From positions 992,001 through 1,056,000 of the forward strand of contig NZ_JAYKOT010000003.1 of NCBI RefSeq assembly GCF_035481615.1: a stretch of 64,000 bases of DNA, in the 5' to 3' direction. The notes beneath the pieces were generated by a model that made no database searches, was not told where the DNA came from, and saw nothing but the letters and a program-made list of their open reading frames with translations. A program made the translations under genes and the position numbers. This document shows positions 1 through 10,205 of this stretch, piece after piece; position 1 is the first letter of the stretch; the number at the start of each line of letters is the position of its first letter. Source of the DNA: Citroniella saccharovorans. GTDB lineage: Bacteria > Bacillota > Clostridia > Tissierellales > Peptoniphilaceae.

Positions 1-121
1 CTGTAATTTGTGAAAGTTCGCTTGAAGAAACCCTAACTATTCCCTTTGACTTAATCTGCTTTAAATATCTATAATATTTTGGAAGTCTTTTTACTACTGC
101 TTTTGATACTTTATATCCCAT
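1..121 (-). CDS. rex: Redox-sensing transcriptional repressor Rex, N-terminal part (cut by window edge)
   Basis: Only the first 40 codons are inside the window; the gene runs off the left edge. The visible residues (start MGYKVSKAVVKRLP, then YYRYLKQIKSKGI and VRVSSSELSQIT) match the winged-helix DNA-binding domain at the start of Rex. Rex represses fermentation and hydrogen genes until NADH rises, which agrees with the NADH-type hydrogenase elsewhere in this window. The ATG at 121 is preceded by an AGGAGG ribosome site. The NAD-binding Rossmann domain cannot be seen. The short length limits certainty, but the N-terminal signature is quite specific. Confidence 0.85.
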   Translation of the reverse strand, partial: MGYKVSKAVVKRLPKYYRYLKQIKSKGIVRVSSSELSQIT

Positions 122-234
122 TTTTTTCCTCCTAATTAATTTTATTGTTTATATTTATTATAAATGATTTTAGATATTATGTCAACTTGCTTTTTATGTA
201 TAAAGACGATAGATTATTTATTATTTTACTTTAT

Positions 235-272
235 AAAAAAACCAGCCTATTTTTAAAAATAATAGACTGGTT
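235..272 (-). terminator. Rho-independent terminator of the CWB2 amidase gene
   Basis: Two 12-base arms (240-251 and 261-272) pair with a single G-U and enclose an A/T loop; on the minus strand the stem is followed by a T run. It lies just after the amidase stop codon. Confidence 0.85.
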
Positions 273-288
273 AGATTTTTACTTAATT

Positions 289-2730
289 TTATTCAACTGG
301 CATTCCATAATATTCAGCAATTGCTGCTGCAGTTTTTTCTGCCATTTGAGCTTTAAAGCCGTTATCCATTAATAGTTCACAATCAAGAGCATTTGTATGG
401 AAACCATGTTCTAGTAGCATAGAGTGGGTTGCTTTGGAATTTCTTAAAACTCCGTACCAATTGGTTCCAGTACCATCATCATTAACTCTATACTTAACAC
501 CTCTAAATGGGTGATCAAAGTGGTTTGCAACAGTTTTTCCAATTAATTCAGCTAAATCATTTCTTGGAGTGTTAACAGAATCATATATTTCACTTCCTCT
601 TACATCTTTATAGTTAAGAAGACTTGAAGGCATCGCGTTAGAATGTAGTGAAATTAGTAAATCGAACCCTTCTGCTTTTTCTCCTCTTTCTTTTAAACTA
701 ATTCCATCAGATGATGAGAATTTAGATTCAATTAAGTCTTGTAATTCTTTTTCAAAATCTGTCCTTGTAGTTTCAACGTAAAAGCCATATTTTTCAAGTT
801 CTTCTTTTAACTTCAATCCATAATAAAACATAGCTTCTCCCTCATAATAATCTTTATAAAAACCTTGATTATAAAAAGGACCATGACCTTGGTCTAACAT
901 AATTCTGATTGGATTATCTTTTGTAGGTATTCTTTTTTCAATATTATGAACAATAACCTTAGCTTCATCTTTATTTTCTCTATTGTCTTCAGTTTTACCA
1001 GGTAATTCCTCATTATTTTCATCTTTAGGTGATTTTTCCGGCTTAACGTTAAGATCTGTGTTAGATTTTATCTCTTCAACTACTTCATCTGATATAGTTT
1101 CATATCCTCCAAATACATAAGCTTTGTAAACTTCATTTTCAGAGATAAATTTTATAATACCGCTATTCAAGTTATCAGCTTGTGAAAGAATTATAGGTGA
1201 ACCTAATTTTGAAGCAAGAACCCCTCCAGCTAATGCATCTGGAAACTTTTCTCCACTTGCTACAGTAACTATTTTACTATCCTTAAAAAATCTATTTGCT
1301 ATTGCATTGGATGTTATATACCTATTCTCTCCCTCTATTCTAATTGATGATATATCTAAGTCACTTAAAATAGACTCAACTTTATTGGATACAGAATTTT
1401 TCCCTCCAATAATAATAGCTTCAGATATATTGCTATCTTCTAAGAATTCTGTCACTTTTCCATCTATATTATTTACATCAGTGTAGATAATAGGAAAATT
1501 CTTAGATCCTGATAAAGCACCCGCTGAAAGTGCGTCTGCAAATGAATCATAATTTACTAAGATAACTTTATTAATTTTTTTAATAGAATTTAGTTCTTTT
1601 GAAACTTTTAATGCAGTTTCAATTCTATTGTCTCCAGAAATTCTTTTAACGCTTAATCCCAAATTTTCAAGAGATTCAAAATAATTTGAAGAAACGGACT
1701 CTCTTCCGCCTACGATAATAGCTTTTTTTGCACCTAGTCTTAAAACTTCAGCCTTTGCTTTTGAATCAATAACATCTGAATTAGCAAAAATAATTGGGGC
1801 TTTTAGACTTGAGGAAAGTGATACTGCTCCAAGTGCATCAGGAAAATTTAGTCCATTTGCAACTATAACTGTCTTAGCTTTACTATAAGCCTCTTGACTT
1901 ATAGCTATAGCAGTTTCATATCTGTCACTACCTGAAAGTCTAATTGCTGATGGGCTTGCTGCAGATAGAGTGACAATAGTATTATCTAAAATAGGCATAG
2001 ATGAAAGTCTAACATAGTCTGACTCAGAATTATTATCAACTACTTCTATCTCTTTTTCTAAAGTCTTTCCTTCTGCTTCAAATCTTACCTTGTAAGTTCC
2101 TGGAAGCACTTTTTCTCCAAATTCAAAATCAGAAATTATAGAAAGGCCATCATTTAAAATATTCATTTCATAATTTTTTACACCTTCCATAAGTACATGA
2201 ACTTCAAGTGCTTTAAGATCCCTGTCATAAAATCTAACTTGACCTAAAGCATTAACTATGTCCTTTGATTTTACTGTAGATATTCCATCAAGATTTTCTG
2301 CGTTTGTATATGGGAATTTTTCTCCAGGAAAAATATCTTCTATAGAATTAAAAGCTTCAAAAGAAGCATAAAAATCCTTCCCATCATATTTAGTTCCATT
2401 AAAATTTAAATATAGAAATTCATATTTTCCAGTCATATCAGCTTTAAAGTCCAAATAATAATTTCCACTATTTTTATTTTTTAAAAAAGTCTTTTCAATT
2501 AGCTGACCATTGGGTTTTTTATATCCTGCTGATACTTCTCCATCTCCAAAAGAAGAGCTAAGTTGTAGCGATAAGCTTGCTCCAACTAGAGTCTTTGATT
2601 TATCTGCTTTTAAAAGCTTTATCTTATCCTTACTAATTTTAGTATAAGAATCTGCAAAAGCAGTAGTAAAGCTAGAAAAAATCAAAACAAGTATAAAAAA
2701 TATTCCAAAGATTTTTTTAATCTTATTCAT
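289..2730 (-). CDS. Secreted N-acetylmuramoyl-L-alanine amidase with three cell-wall-binding repeat 2 domains
   Basis: An 813-residue exported peptidoglycan hydrolase predicted to cut the bond between MurNAc and L-alanine. It has an N-terminal signal peptide (MNKIKKIFGIFF, cleavage near AFA), a region without a recognised family (about 30-260), three CWB2 repeats (about 260-560; RLSGSDRYETA, RISGDNRIETA, RIEGENRYITS) that hold such proteins to wall polymers, a charged linker, and a C-terminal Amidase_3 domain (about 605-813). Zinc and catalytic residues are visible in DQGHG, YYEGE, SLHSN and LLEHGFH. The start at 2730 is preferred to the ATG 12 bases upstream because the GGAGG ribosome site lies between them. 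It is a single-gene unit with its own promoter and terminator. It is convergent with nothing and divergent from the AraC gene. Confidence 0.9.
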   Translation of the reverse strand: MNKIKKIFGIFFILVLIFSSFTTAFADSYTKISKDKIKLLKADKSKTLVGASLSLQLSSSFGDGEVSAGYKKPNGQLIEKTFLKNKNSGNYYLDFKADMTGKYEFLYLNFNGTKYDGKDFYASFEAFNSIEDIFPGEKFPYTNAENLDGISTVKSKDIVNALGQVRFYDRDLKALEVHVLMEGVKNYEMNILNDGLSIISDFEFGEKVLPGTYKVRFEAEGKTLEKEIEVVDNNSESDYVRLSSMPILDNTIVTLSAASPSAIRLSGSDRYETAIAISQEAYSKAKTVIVANGLNFPDALGAVSLSSSLKAPIIFANSDVIDSKAKAEVLRLGAKKAIIVGGRESVSSNYFESLENLGLSVKRISGDNRIETALKVSKELNSIKKINKVILVNYDSFADALSAGALSGSKNFPIIYTDVNNIDGKVTEFLEDSNISEAIIIGGKNSVSNKVESILSDLDISSIRIEGENRYITSNAIANRFFKDSKIVTVASGEKFPDALAGGVLASKLGSPIILSQADNLNSGIIKFISENEVYKAYVFGGYETISDEVVEEIKSNTDLNVKPEKSPKDENNEELPGKTEDNRENKDEAKVIVHNIEKRIPTKDNPIRIMLDQGHGPFYNQGFYKDYYEGEAMFYYGLKLKEELEKYGFYVETTRTDFEKELQDLIESKFSSSDGISLKERGEKAEGFDLLISLHSNAMPSSLLNYKDVRGSEIYDSVNTPRNDLAELIGKTVANHFDHPFRGVKYRVNDDGTGTNWYGVLRNSKATHSMLLEHGFHTNALDCELLMDNGFKAQMAEKTAAAIAEYYGMPVE

Positions 2731-2800
2731 TTTATCCTCCATAATAAATCTATTAAATCTACATACAGTTTATATTATTTTTATAATAAAATCTATAAAA

Positions 2801-2850
2801 ATTATAAAAGATATGAAAAATGCAAGTCAAAAGTTACAAAATTGTAACTT
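2801..2850 (-). promoter_or_regulatory. Promoter of the amidase gene with adjoining palindrome
   Basis: On the minus strand a TTGACT (2825-2830) and TATAAT (2801-2806) are 18 bases apart. Directly upstream of the -35 sits a perfect 20-base palindrome (2831-2850) built from AAGTTACAA and TTGTAACTT, a plausible operator. The TGTAAC half resembles WalR half sites, but the TGTAAH-N5-TGTAAH arrangement is not met here. Confidence 0.6.
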
Positions 2851-2984
2851 TTTGTATCCTTTATCCAAAAAGCTTAGAAAATTTATAAAAATTTAAAAAT
2901 TTACTTGCAAAATTTTAGAATTTATCTTAAAATATATAAATGTATACAGTAATATTAGATTTTAAATAGAAAAGGATGTAATAA

Positions 2985-3638
2985 ATGTACAAATTAGAAA
3001 TTGCTTTTTTAAAAGCACTAAAAGAACAGAACAAAGAAAAAGCTATAAATAACCTAGATGCAATTTTCGAAACTCTTATTAATAAAAAAGATTTTGGACC
3101 AAGAGGATTAAAGAATCAATTATTAACCATGAATGGTATGCTTTATAGATCATTTAGAAATGAATTACAAGACCTAGACGATATTTATGAAATTAGGCAA
3201 GAAGTTATAAAGGTAATAGAAAAAGCTCAATCATTTGAAGAAATTAGAGAAGCTGGTTATGTAATGTTAAATAATTATCTTGAACTTTTTAGCTCAAAAA
3301 CTATGAATTCAAACAATATAGCTGTAAATAGAGCGCTGCACTATATGAATAGTAATATTCATGAAAATATAACTCTTGGAGATGTAGCAAATGAGGTACA
3401 TATAAGTAAGTCTTATCTATCCTCACTTCTCGCAAAACATACAAAATCTACATTTCCAGAAATAATGAATGGTCTAAGAATAGATAACGCTAAATATCTT
3501 TTAAGATATACTAATATATCCATACTAGATATATCTTTTAAATGTGGATTTAACTCACAATCATATTTTTGCTCAACATTTAAAAAACAAACTGGCTATA
3601 CACCAAGTGAATATAGGGTTATGATACTAGAAGATTAA
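2985..3638 (+). CDS. AraC/XylS family transcriptional regulator
   Basis: A 217-residue protein whose last 100 residues form the paired helix-turn-helix domain of AraC regulators: NITLGDVANEVHISKSYLSSLL is the first helix pair, and SILDISFKCGFNSQSYF followed by FKKQTGYTPSEYR is the highly conserved second. The N-terminal half (1-110) is helical and not a recognised sugar-binding cupin, so the ligand is unknown. An AAAGGATG ribosome site precedes the ATG. It is one of only four plus-strand genes, is divergent from the amidase and ends in its own terminator. Regulation of the neighbouring wall protein is possible but is inference from position. Confidence 0.9.
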   Translation: MYKLEIAFLKALKEQNKEKAINNLDAIFETLINKKDFGPRGLKNQLLTMNGMLYRSFRNELQDLDDIYEIRQEVIKVIEKAQSFEEIREAGYVMLNNYLELFSSKTMNSNNIAVNRALHYMNSNIHENITLGDVANEVHISKSYLSSLLAKHTKSTFPEIMNGLRIDNAKYLLRYTNISILDISFKCGFNSQSYFCSTFKKQTGYTPSEYRVMILED

Positions 3639-3659
3639 AAGGACTTAAGTCCTTTTTTT
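3637..3659 (+). terminator. Terminator of the AraC-type regulator
   Basis: AAAAGGACTTAAGTCC folds on itself and is followed by seven T; it begins at the stop codon of the regulator. Confidence 0.85.
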
Positions 3660-3754
3660 AATTTACACATTAATTTTATTAATGTTATTTCTTATAATAA
3701 GCAATAATTTTGATTTCTTCATTAAATATGTTATAATATATTTGAGGTGATAAG

Positions 3755-4105
3755 ATGATTAAGAATATTTTTAATTTAAGAAATGACTTACCAATAATCT
3801 ACTACTCTCTAAAGAATAAAAAATTACCTATCAAATCAAAATTAATTATAGCAATTGCAATTATATATTTAATAAGTCCTATTGATCTACTACCTGATAA
3901 CTTTATAGGAATGGGTCTTATAGACGATCTTTTAGTTGTCCCAGGACTACTAAGTTTTTCTAAAACTTTTATTCCGAGTACTGTTCTGAATGAATCAAAA
4001 GAAGAAGTTGAAAAAGGTAAATCTAAGATAAAAAAAGATTTAATACTTAGCATAGTTTTATTTGCTACAATAATTATAATTAGTATAATAAGTAAAATTT
4101 TATAA
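3755..4105 (+). CDS. DUF1232 (YkvA family) small membrane protein
   Basis: A 116-residue protein with a basic amphipathic N-terminus, a hydrophobic segment (about 27-45) leading into the DUF1232 signature YLISPIDLLPDNF followed by GLIDDLLVVPG, and a second membrane helix at the C-terminus (about 95-115). The family is widespread and of unknown biochemical function. The ATG is preceded by GAGGTG. It stands alone, with AT-rich DNA on both sides. Confidence 0.85.
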   Translation: MIKNIFNLRNDLPIIYYSLKNKKLPIKSKLIIAIAIIYLISPIDLLPDNFIGMGLIDDLLVVPGLLSFSKTFIPSTVLNESKEEVEKGKSKIKKDLILSIVLFATIIIISIISKIL

Positions 4106-4162
4106 ATTTTTAAGACTATTGTATAAATAATTTTAATAATAAAAAACTAATAATAGTAAAAT

Positions 4163-4214
4163 AAACTGATCTTTAAAAGCTAGACAAAAAATAGCTTAAG
4201 GAGGTCAGTTTTTT
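4163..4214 (+). terminator. Imperfect inverted repeat with T tail, probable terminator of the DUF1232 gene
   Basis: Arms AAACTGATCTTTAAAAGCTA and TAGCTTAAGGAGGTCAGTTT pair with several G-U and two mismatches around a 9-base A-rich loop; TTTTTT follows. The distance from the DUF1232 stop (about 60 bases) is longer than usual. Confidence 0.5.
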
Positions 4215-4361
4215 GATGGAATAATGCATATAGAATTTAAAATGAATAAATAATATGTAAGTAAAAATATAGGTAGTTTTTTACGATTTAAAAAAATTGT
4301 TAAATACTATAAAGAAAGATAAATCTAAAGAGTTAATTATCTATAGTAGAATTATTAAATT

Positions 4362-4399
4362 ATAAAAATGCCAGAGCTATCAATTGTTCTAGCTCTGGC
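4362..4399 (-). terminator. Terminator of the CWB2/LRR surface protein gene
   Basis: A perfect 10-base stem (GCCAGAGCTA and its complement, 4370-4379 and 4390-4399) with a 10-base loop, followed on the minus strand by ATTTTTATAA. Confidence 0.9.
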
Positions 4400-4450
4400 A
4401 ATAAATTTAGATTTATTTAGTCAGCTTTATTTTCTATTGACCAAAATTTT

Positions 4451-7400
4451 CTAGTATTTAATAATATTTACATTTTCATCAAAAACGTCTCTTCCTAAAA
4501 CTGTTTCATTAGGAACTTTAACTTCCTTTATATTATTCGTTTTAAAAGCACCGTCGTCAATCTTTTTAATATTTTTACCTATCTCAATATTTTCAAGTCT
4601 ATTATTAAAAAATGCTGCTGTTTCGATTGTTTCAAGGCTCAAAGGAAGATCTACATGAACAAGATGATTTACATATAAACATCCTGAACCTAATGTTTTT
4701 AAGCCTTCAGGAAGCTTTACTTCTGTTAAGAAGTTTTGAGCAAATGCATAGTCAGCAAGTCTTTCTGTATTTTTAGGAATAGTGACCTTCCTTAAGTTGT
4801 TATTTTGAAAAGATTGTACTCCAATTATAGTATCATCTGAAAAATTAACCTCTTCTAAACCGCAGCTATAAAAAGCTCTTTCTCCTATTTTGCTTGCTCC
4901 TAAAAAACTTGCAGTTCTAATTGGACTATTTGAGAAAGCTTCTTTACCAATAGTCTTTACTGATTCAGGCACTTTAAGTTCTGTAAGTCTTGTAGCTTTG
5001 AAAGCTCCATCACCAATTATTTCAAGTTTTTCAGGTAGACTTATTTTTACTAGAGGATTTCCTATAAATGCTCCCATTTCTATTGAACTAACACTCTCTG
5101 GTAATAAAACCTCTGTTAAATCATTAGATGCAAAGCTATTTGCTTCTATAGTTGTTAAAGCTTCTGGTATTTCTATAGTTTTAAGATTGTTATTCATAAA
5201 AGCTTCTGGTCCTATACTTCTAACATCTTTAGCCATAATAGCTTCTTCAAGTTCGTTGTTCCTAAATACACCTTCTGGAATTTCCTTAATTTGAGTTGGT
5301 ATATTTACAGATTTTATTTTATTATCTGAAAAAGCATCTTTTTCTAAAAGCGTTAAAGATTTTGGAAGATTTAGAGCTTTTATTGAATTGTTCTTAAAAG
5401 CTCCTTCTAGTATCTCCTCCACTCCTTCAGGTATTGTAAGTTGTAATATCTCTTTTCCTTCGAATGCTCCTATTTTAAATTTTTTTATACCTATATAGTC
5501 TTCATAATATCCAATTCTCTTAACTTGTACGCCATCTATGGTACTTGGAATCTTTACAATAGGATCATCTGATAAATATTCTGTTATAGTTCCAGTTTCT
5601 TTGTCAAATGCAAAGTCTTTTTCATCAGAAACTTCTTTTTCTGGCTTTTTAGGAATATTTGTTTTTACATTTTCATCAAACGCAAGTAAGTGAACATCAC
5701 AGTCATCTGCAAGCTCTACACTTAAAAGTTTATTGTTAACAAATGCCATTGAATCTATTTTTTTAACAGAATAAGCAAACTTAGCTTCTGTTAGATTATT
5801 ATTATAAAATGCTTTTTTACCTATTTCCTTAACTCCATCAGGAATTATTATTTTTTCTAAGTTGTTACTTTCTAATAGAGATTCTGGAATTATTTCTAAA
5901 TTTTTAGGAATAGTAAATTCACTTATTGAATTTCCTTTAAAAGCACCTTTACCAATCGATTTAATATCTTTTGGAAGTACTATCTTTGTAAGTCCTGCTT
6001 CTTTAAATGCTCCATCTCCTATTTTTTCAACTGAATCAGGAATTGTCACAAATCCTAAATTATTTGAATTAAAAGCTAAATCCCCTATCTCTTTAACTGT
6101 ATCGGGAATTTTTACGCTGTTAAGACCTTTATTGTAAAAAGCATAATCTCCTATAGCTTTTACTTCTACCCCTTTTATTGTTTTAGGAATTATAACGTCT
6201 TTCCTTCCACTATAACTATAATCTGTAATAGTTCCAGTATTTATATCAAATACAAAATCGCTTTCTGGATTTGGATCGGTAGGTTTTTGAACATATTTAA
6301 CTTCAATAGTCGTACACTTATCTAAATAAAAACTATACTTGTTATTTTTTAATTGGCCAATTAAATTTTCACCATTTACAAGAAATTCACTTACAGACTT
6401 ATCATCTCCAGGATTTACAGTTATTGTTATAAATGTTCCAGGGATTATTTTGTTACTTGGCTCAATATTTGATGTTATCCCTTCTCCAACAAGTTTAAGT
6501 TCGCATCTTCTTTCGATTGTAACTTCAATTGTAGTGTCTTTCTCCATAATAAAGCTGTACTTATTATTTTCTACTTTTGAAACTTCATCGACTCCATTAA
6601 CTAATAGTTTTGTTACAAAATGTTTTTCTTCTGGTGTAAAAGTTAATATAACTTCCTCTCCCTTATCAACCATATCTGAATCCTGATTAGAAGTAACATT
6701 TTCACCAATAATTGTAAGCTTAAATCTCTTAATAACTGAATCTTCTGCTAATTTAATAGCTTCTTTTAATTTTTCTGTGGCTTTATCTAATTCATCTTGA
6801 GTATTTGCACTCTTTAATGTATCTTCAGCCTCACTTATTGCTTTTTCTAGTGATTCTTTTGCTTCATTTGATATTTCTAACTTTAAAACTTCTTTTGCTC
6901 TAGCTATTTCATTTTCAAGGTTACTTTTTATTAGATTATCTTCTTTTGAATCTTCTATAACTAAATCAATATCACCAATATTCCAAATAAATTCATATAA
7001 GAAATTAATTTCAAGATTAAGTTTAATTTCTTTCCCAGAATTTGCTTTTAATGTATCATCTTTTATTGTAAGGTTTATTTTATCAGTAGATTTATCATAA
7101 TAAGCTGTAATTCCAGGAATATCCGTAGAAATATTTTCTAAGATATTTAAGTCATCTTCCAACTCGTAAGCATTTTTTAAGGCATCTTCAATTTCGTGAA
7201 AACCCTTATAAGGATTGTCAAATGAAACTGGATTTTCTTTAAAAACTAATTTGTTTGGAATAGTAACTTTTTGACTTGAAAATCCTATACTTGCTAAACC
7301 TTCATCTTGTTTTAGCTTAAGATCCGCTATAAGATTACCTAGTCCAGTATAGTCGGATACTCTATTGCCAGAAAAATCTAGATTCTTTAAATTTTTAAAA

Positions 7401-9239
7401 TTTTTAATTACTTCAATATTTTCAATCCTATTTGCTGAAATATCCAAAAATTCTAGTTTGGTAAGATCCTTTAAAGCTGAGATATCTGTGATTCCCTTAG
7501 AAATAATCTTGTTATTCTCATCACCTTTAACTGTTACATTATAGTGTAGGTCAAGACCAGTAAGATTTGTTAGACCTTTTAAAGGCGATATGTCTTCTAT
7601 CAAATTATTATATAATTTTAAGAATTCAAGATTTTTTAAGTTAGCCAATGGTTTTAAATCTACTATTCTATTTCTTTGAATTTCAATATACTTAAGATTT
7701 ACTAAGTCTTTAAGTTCTGTTATGTCCGAAATTTCATTTTCATTTAGCTTTAATTTCTCAAGATTTTTACAATACTTTATTCCTTCTATGCTTTTAATGC
7801 CCCTAGTTACAGCAAATTTAAAATCTTCAGTTCCCGACAAGCTTTTAGGAACACCTAATATAGAATACTTAAAACTTTCTCCAAAGGTTGGATTGCCATT
7901 TTCATCTAAAAATATTGATATTCCTTTTAAAGACTCTAATTCTTCTCTAGTAATAGGAGAATCATCTTCTCTATCCATAGATATATTCTTATTTAGTACT
8001 TTTTTAAATAAAGGATCTGGAATATTTACATATACTTTTCCTTCATTAGTTTCTATTGCTTCTCTTAGTTTTTCTATAGCCTTATCTATTTCTTCTTGAG
8101 TTTTAGCATTTTTTAATGATTCTTCAGCTTCAGCTATTGCCTTTTGTAAATTATCCTTTGCCTTATCTTCAATTTCAGAATTTACAATTTCTTTTGCTCT
8201 AGAAATTTCTTTTTCTAGTTCATCTTTTTTTATTTCAGGCTTTTGCGTATTTTCTGTAGGATTAGTATCTTCAATATCAATTCTATTATTATCTTTATTG
8301 CTATTATTTGTATTATCTTTTAAACTTTTTAGAATTATATTTTCAATATTTTCCCCTACTGAATTTGTGCCTCCTAAAATTAAAACTGTTTCAATTTTAT
8401 TTTCATTTAAATATTTTAATAATGAATCTTCAATTTTATCTCTCATAACCAAGACAATTGGTGCACTTTTTTTTCTTTGCTACTAAGGCTCCAGATAAAG
8501 CATCTGGAAAGTTCTCCCCACTAGCAATAACTATATTTTTAGAATTAAACTCTCTTGCAATTTCTAGTGAAGTTTCATATCTATCGCTACCTGCTATTCT
8601 TTTAATTTCATCAAATCCAGGAATACTATTTTTACCGCCAAAAATTAAACTTGGACTATATTTTTTTAAATCAATACCGCATCCATCATCGTATAAAATA
8701 ATAGATCCTTCATTATAAATTAAGGGTGCAGCAACTAGTGCATCCGCAAAGTTTTTTCCACTCGCAAAAAATATTTTTGTTGAATTTGGATTAAGCTCTT
8801 TTTTATATTCAAATACTAAAATAGAGGTTTCATATCTATCACGACCTGAAATTCTTTTAGTTTTAGCTACTTTTGATAATTCATTTTCAACACTTTTTGA
8901 GATTGAATTTTCTCCACCTATTATAAGAATTTCTTTAGCTTCTACTCTCTTAATTTCATTAAGTAAATCATTGTCTATCCTATCTTTTTTTGTTAAAAGA
9001 ATAGGATATTCGTTTTCGGCTGAAAGTGCTGATGATGATACAGCATCAGGAAAACTATCTCCAGAAACAACAATTACTCTTTCTGATTTTTCTATATTTT
9101 TTCTACTAATTTCAAGAGCAGTTTGAAATCTATCACTGCCTGAAACTCTTATTAGTTCTTTTGCCTGATATGTAGTTGGTATAAAAGCCAAAAAAATAAA
9201 AGACAAAATAAAAAATAAATACTTTTTACTATTTTTCAC
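4451..9239 (-). CDS. Giant CWB2-anchored surface protein with two kinds of leucine-rich repeats (one frameshift)
   Basis: Read through one +1 shift, this encodes 1,595 residues: signal peptide (1-26), three CWB2 repeats (about 30-310; RVSGSDRFQTA, RISGRDRYETS, RIAGSDRYETS), a helical FIVAR-like segment (about 335-400), internalin/SDS22-type LRRs (about 475-650), a second FIVAR-like segment (about 770-835), two short beta repeats ending in TTIEV (about 840-990), and two blocks of BspA-like LRR_5 repeats (about 1005-1195 and 1220-1595). No sortase motif is present, so attachment would be through CWB2. The likely role is adhesion or host/bacterial contact, by analogy. The start is a GTG at 9239 with AGGAG seven bases before. 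The reading frame breaks at 8467-8474: pieces 8436-9239 and 4451-8452 overlap, and deleting one A joins DALSGALVAKKK to SAPIVLVMRDK in mid-repeat. Confidence 0.85.
8467..8474 (-). repeat. A8 homopolymer that interrupts the surface protein frame
   Basis: Eight A on the coding strand. Seven would keep the third CWB2 repeat in frame; with eight, translation ends nine codons later (CTNCLGYER). This is either an over-called run or a phase-variable tract. Confidence 0.85.
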
Positions 9240-9305
9240 ATTACCACTCCTTTTTTTAAATTTATCTTGAAATTTATTTTTTCAATAATTTCAATGATAA
9301 TTATA

Positions 9306-9341
9306 ACACAAATTATAACTTTGTGTATAGTGAAAGTGCAA
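9306..9341 (-). promoter_or_regulatory. Promoter of the surface protein gene with overlapping inverted repeat
   Basis: TTGCAC (9336-9341) and TATAAT (9312-9317) are separated by 18 bases on the minus strand. The inverted repeat ACACAAA / TTTGTGT (9306-9326) brackets the -10, which would suit a repressor. A second TATAAT-like site overlaps it downstream. Confidence 0.5.
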
Positions 9342-9423
9342 AAAGTTTTTATATAGAAAAGTATTATGTATTAATAATAAACTCTTTAAAAATAAATTTT
9401 AAAAAAATATATAATTTGCTTTT

Positions 9424-9465
9424 AAATAAAAAACCTACTAATGAATTAATTACATTAATAGGTTT
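9424..9465 (-). terminator. Terminator after the PHP phosphatase (end of the tsa operon)
   Basis: Arms 9453-9465 and 9431-9443 (AAACCTATTAATG, one G-U) are followed by a T6 run on the minus strand. Confidence 0.85.
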
Positions 9466-9472
9466 AATATTT

Positions 9473-10198
9473 TTATAAATCAAAACTTTTATTTAAATTA
9501 TTTTTAAGAAATTCTCTTAATAGATTTTCATTGAAATTAATTACAAGTTCTTTTGGAAATTTTATTTCTTCTATTAAGTCAATTGCTAGCTTTATATCTC
9601 CGACACTTTTATAGTAATGAGAATCAGTATTTATAATAATCTTTCTATCGTCTTCAGCAAGTAGACTTAAAAGTTCAGTTAAATTTTCTTTTGCACCGAG
9701 TCTAAAAGAAGTTTCGCTTAAAGATGAGTTGTTAAGCTCAAGTATAGTCTTAGAATTTTTTAATTCACTTACTATTTCTTTATAGTCCACAGGGAATCTA
9801 CTGTCATCTAAATGACCAATAATATTTATTTTTTCATTATTTAAAGCTTTTAGAATTGTTTTAGTGTTTTCTTTTTTACTGCCAGGAGTAAGAACATTTA
9901 AATGCATTGACGCAATAACATAATCAAGGTATTCTATAACCTCTCCTTCACCAATATTGCCATCAAAATCAACAATATTTGCCTCCATTCCTTTTAATAA
10001 AAGTGGATTTTTCTCTTCCATTACAGCTAGATTTTTAAAAAACGTTTTATTTACACCTGCATCCATAGCATATCCATGTTCACTAATGCCATATACGTAA
10101 AGCCCTAATTCTTTTGCCCTATCGTAGTTTTCTTTAATTGTAGAGTATGCATGTGAACATGAGACTGAATGTGTGTGTATATCAATTAAATTCTTCAT
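9473..10198 (-). CDS. PHP-domain phosphatase (YcdX-like)
   Basis: A 241-residue protein beginning MKNLIDIHTHSVSCSHA, the first metal motif of PHP-domain phosphoesterases, followed by GISEHG, ASMHLNV, IIGHLDD and NTDSHYY, which supply the other metal-binding His and Asp residues. The order and length fit the YcdX subgroup of phosphatases rather than HisJ histidinol phosphatase, but the substrate cannot be told. AGGAGAG precedes the ATG. It is the last gene of the tsaE-tsaB-rimI-tsaD run, eight bases after tsaD, and is followed by a terminator; a link to tRNA modification is not established. Confidence 0.85.
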   Translation of the reverse strand: MKNLIDIHTHSVSCSHAYSTIKENYDRAKELGLYVYGISEHGYAMDAGVNKTFFKNLAVMEEKNPLLLKGMEANIVDFDGNIGEGEVIEYLDYVIASMHLNVLTPGSKKENTKTILKALNNEKINIIGHLDDSRFPVDYKEIVSELKNSKTILELNNSSLSETSFRLGAKENLTELLSLLAEDDRKIIINTDSHYYKSVGDIKLAIDLIEEIKFPKELVINFNENLLREFLKNNLNKSFDL

Positions 10199-10205
10199 CT
10201 CTCTC

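Larger units (their letters stand above)
4106..4450. other. Intergenic region with two hairpins, no gene
   Basis: No credible ORF. It contains an imperfect inverted repeat at 4163-4211 (20-base arms, mostly paired with G-U) followed by T6 that could terminate the DUF1232 transcript, and the perfect terminator of the minus-strand adhesin at 4370-4399. The DNA between is AT-rich and featureless. Confidence 0.6.

Noticed and set aside
4163..4214. Remnant of an insertion sequence end
   Set aside because: The inverted repeat is better explained as a terminator hairpin with T tail; no transposase fragment or target duplication is visible.
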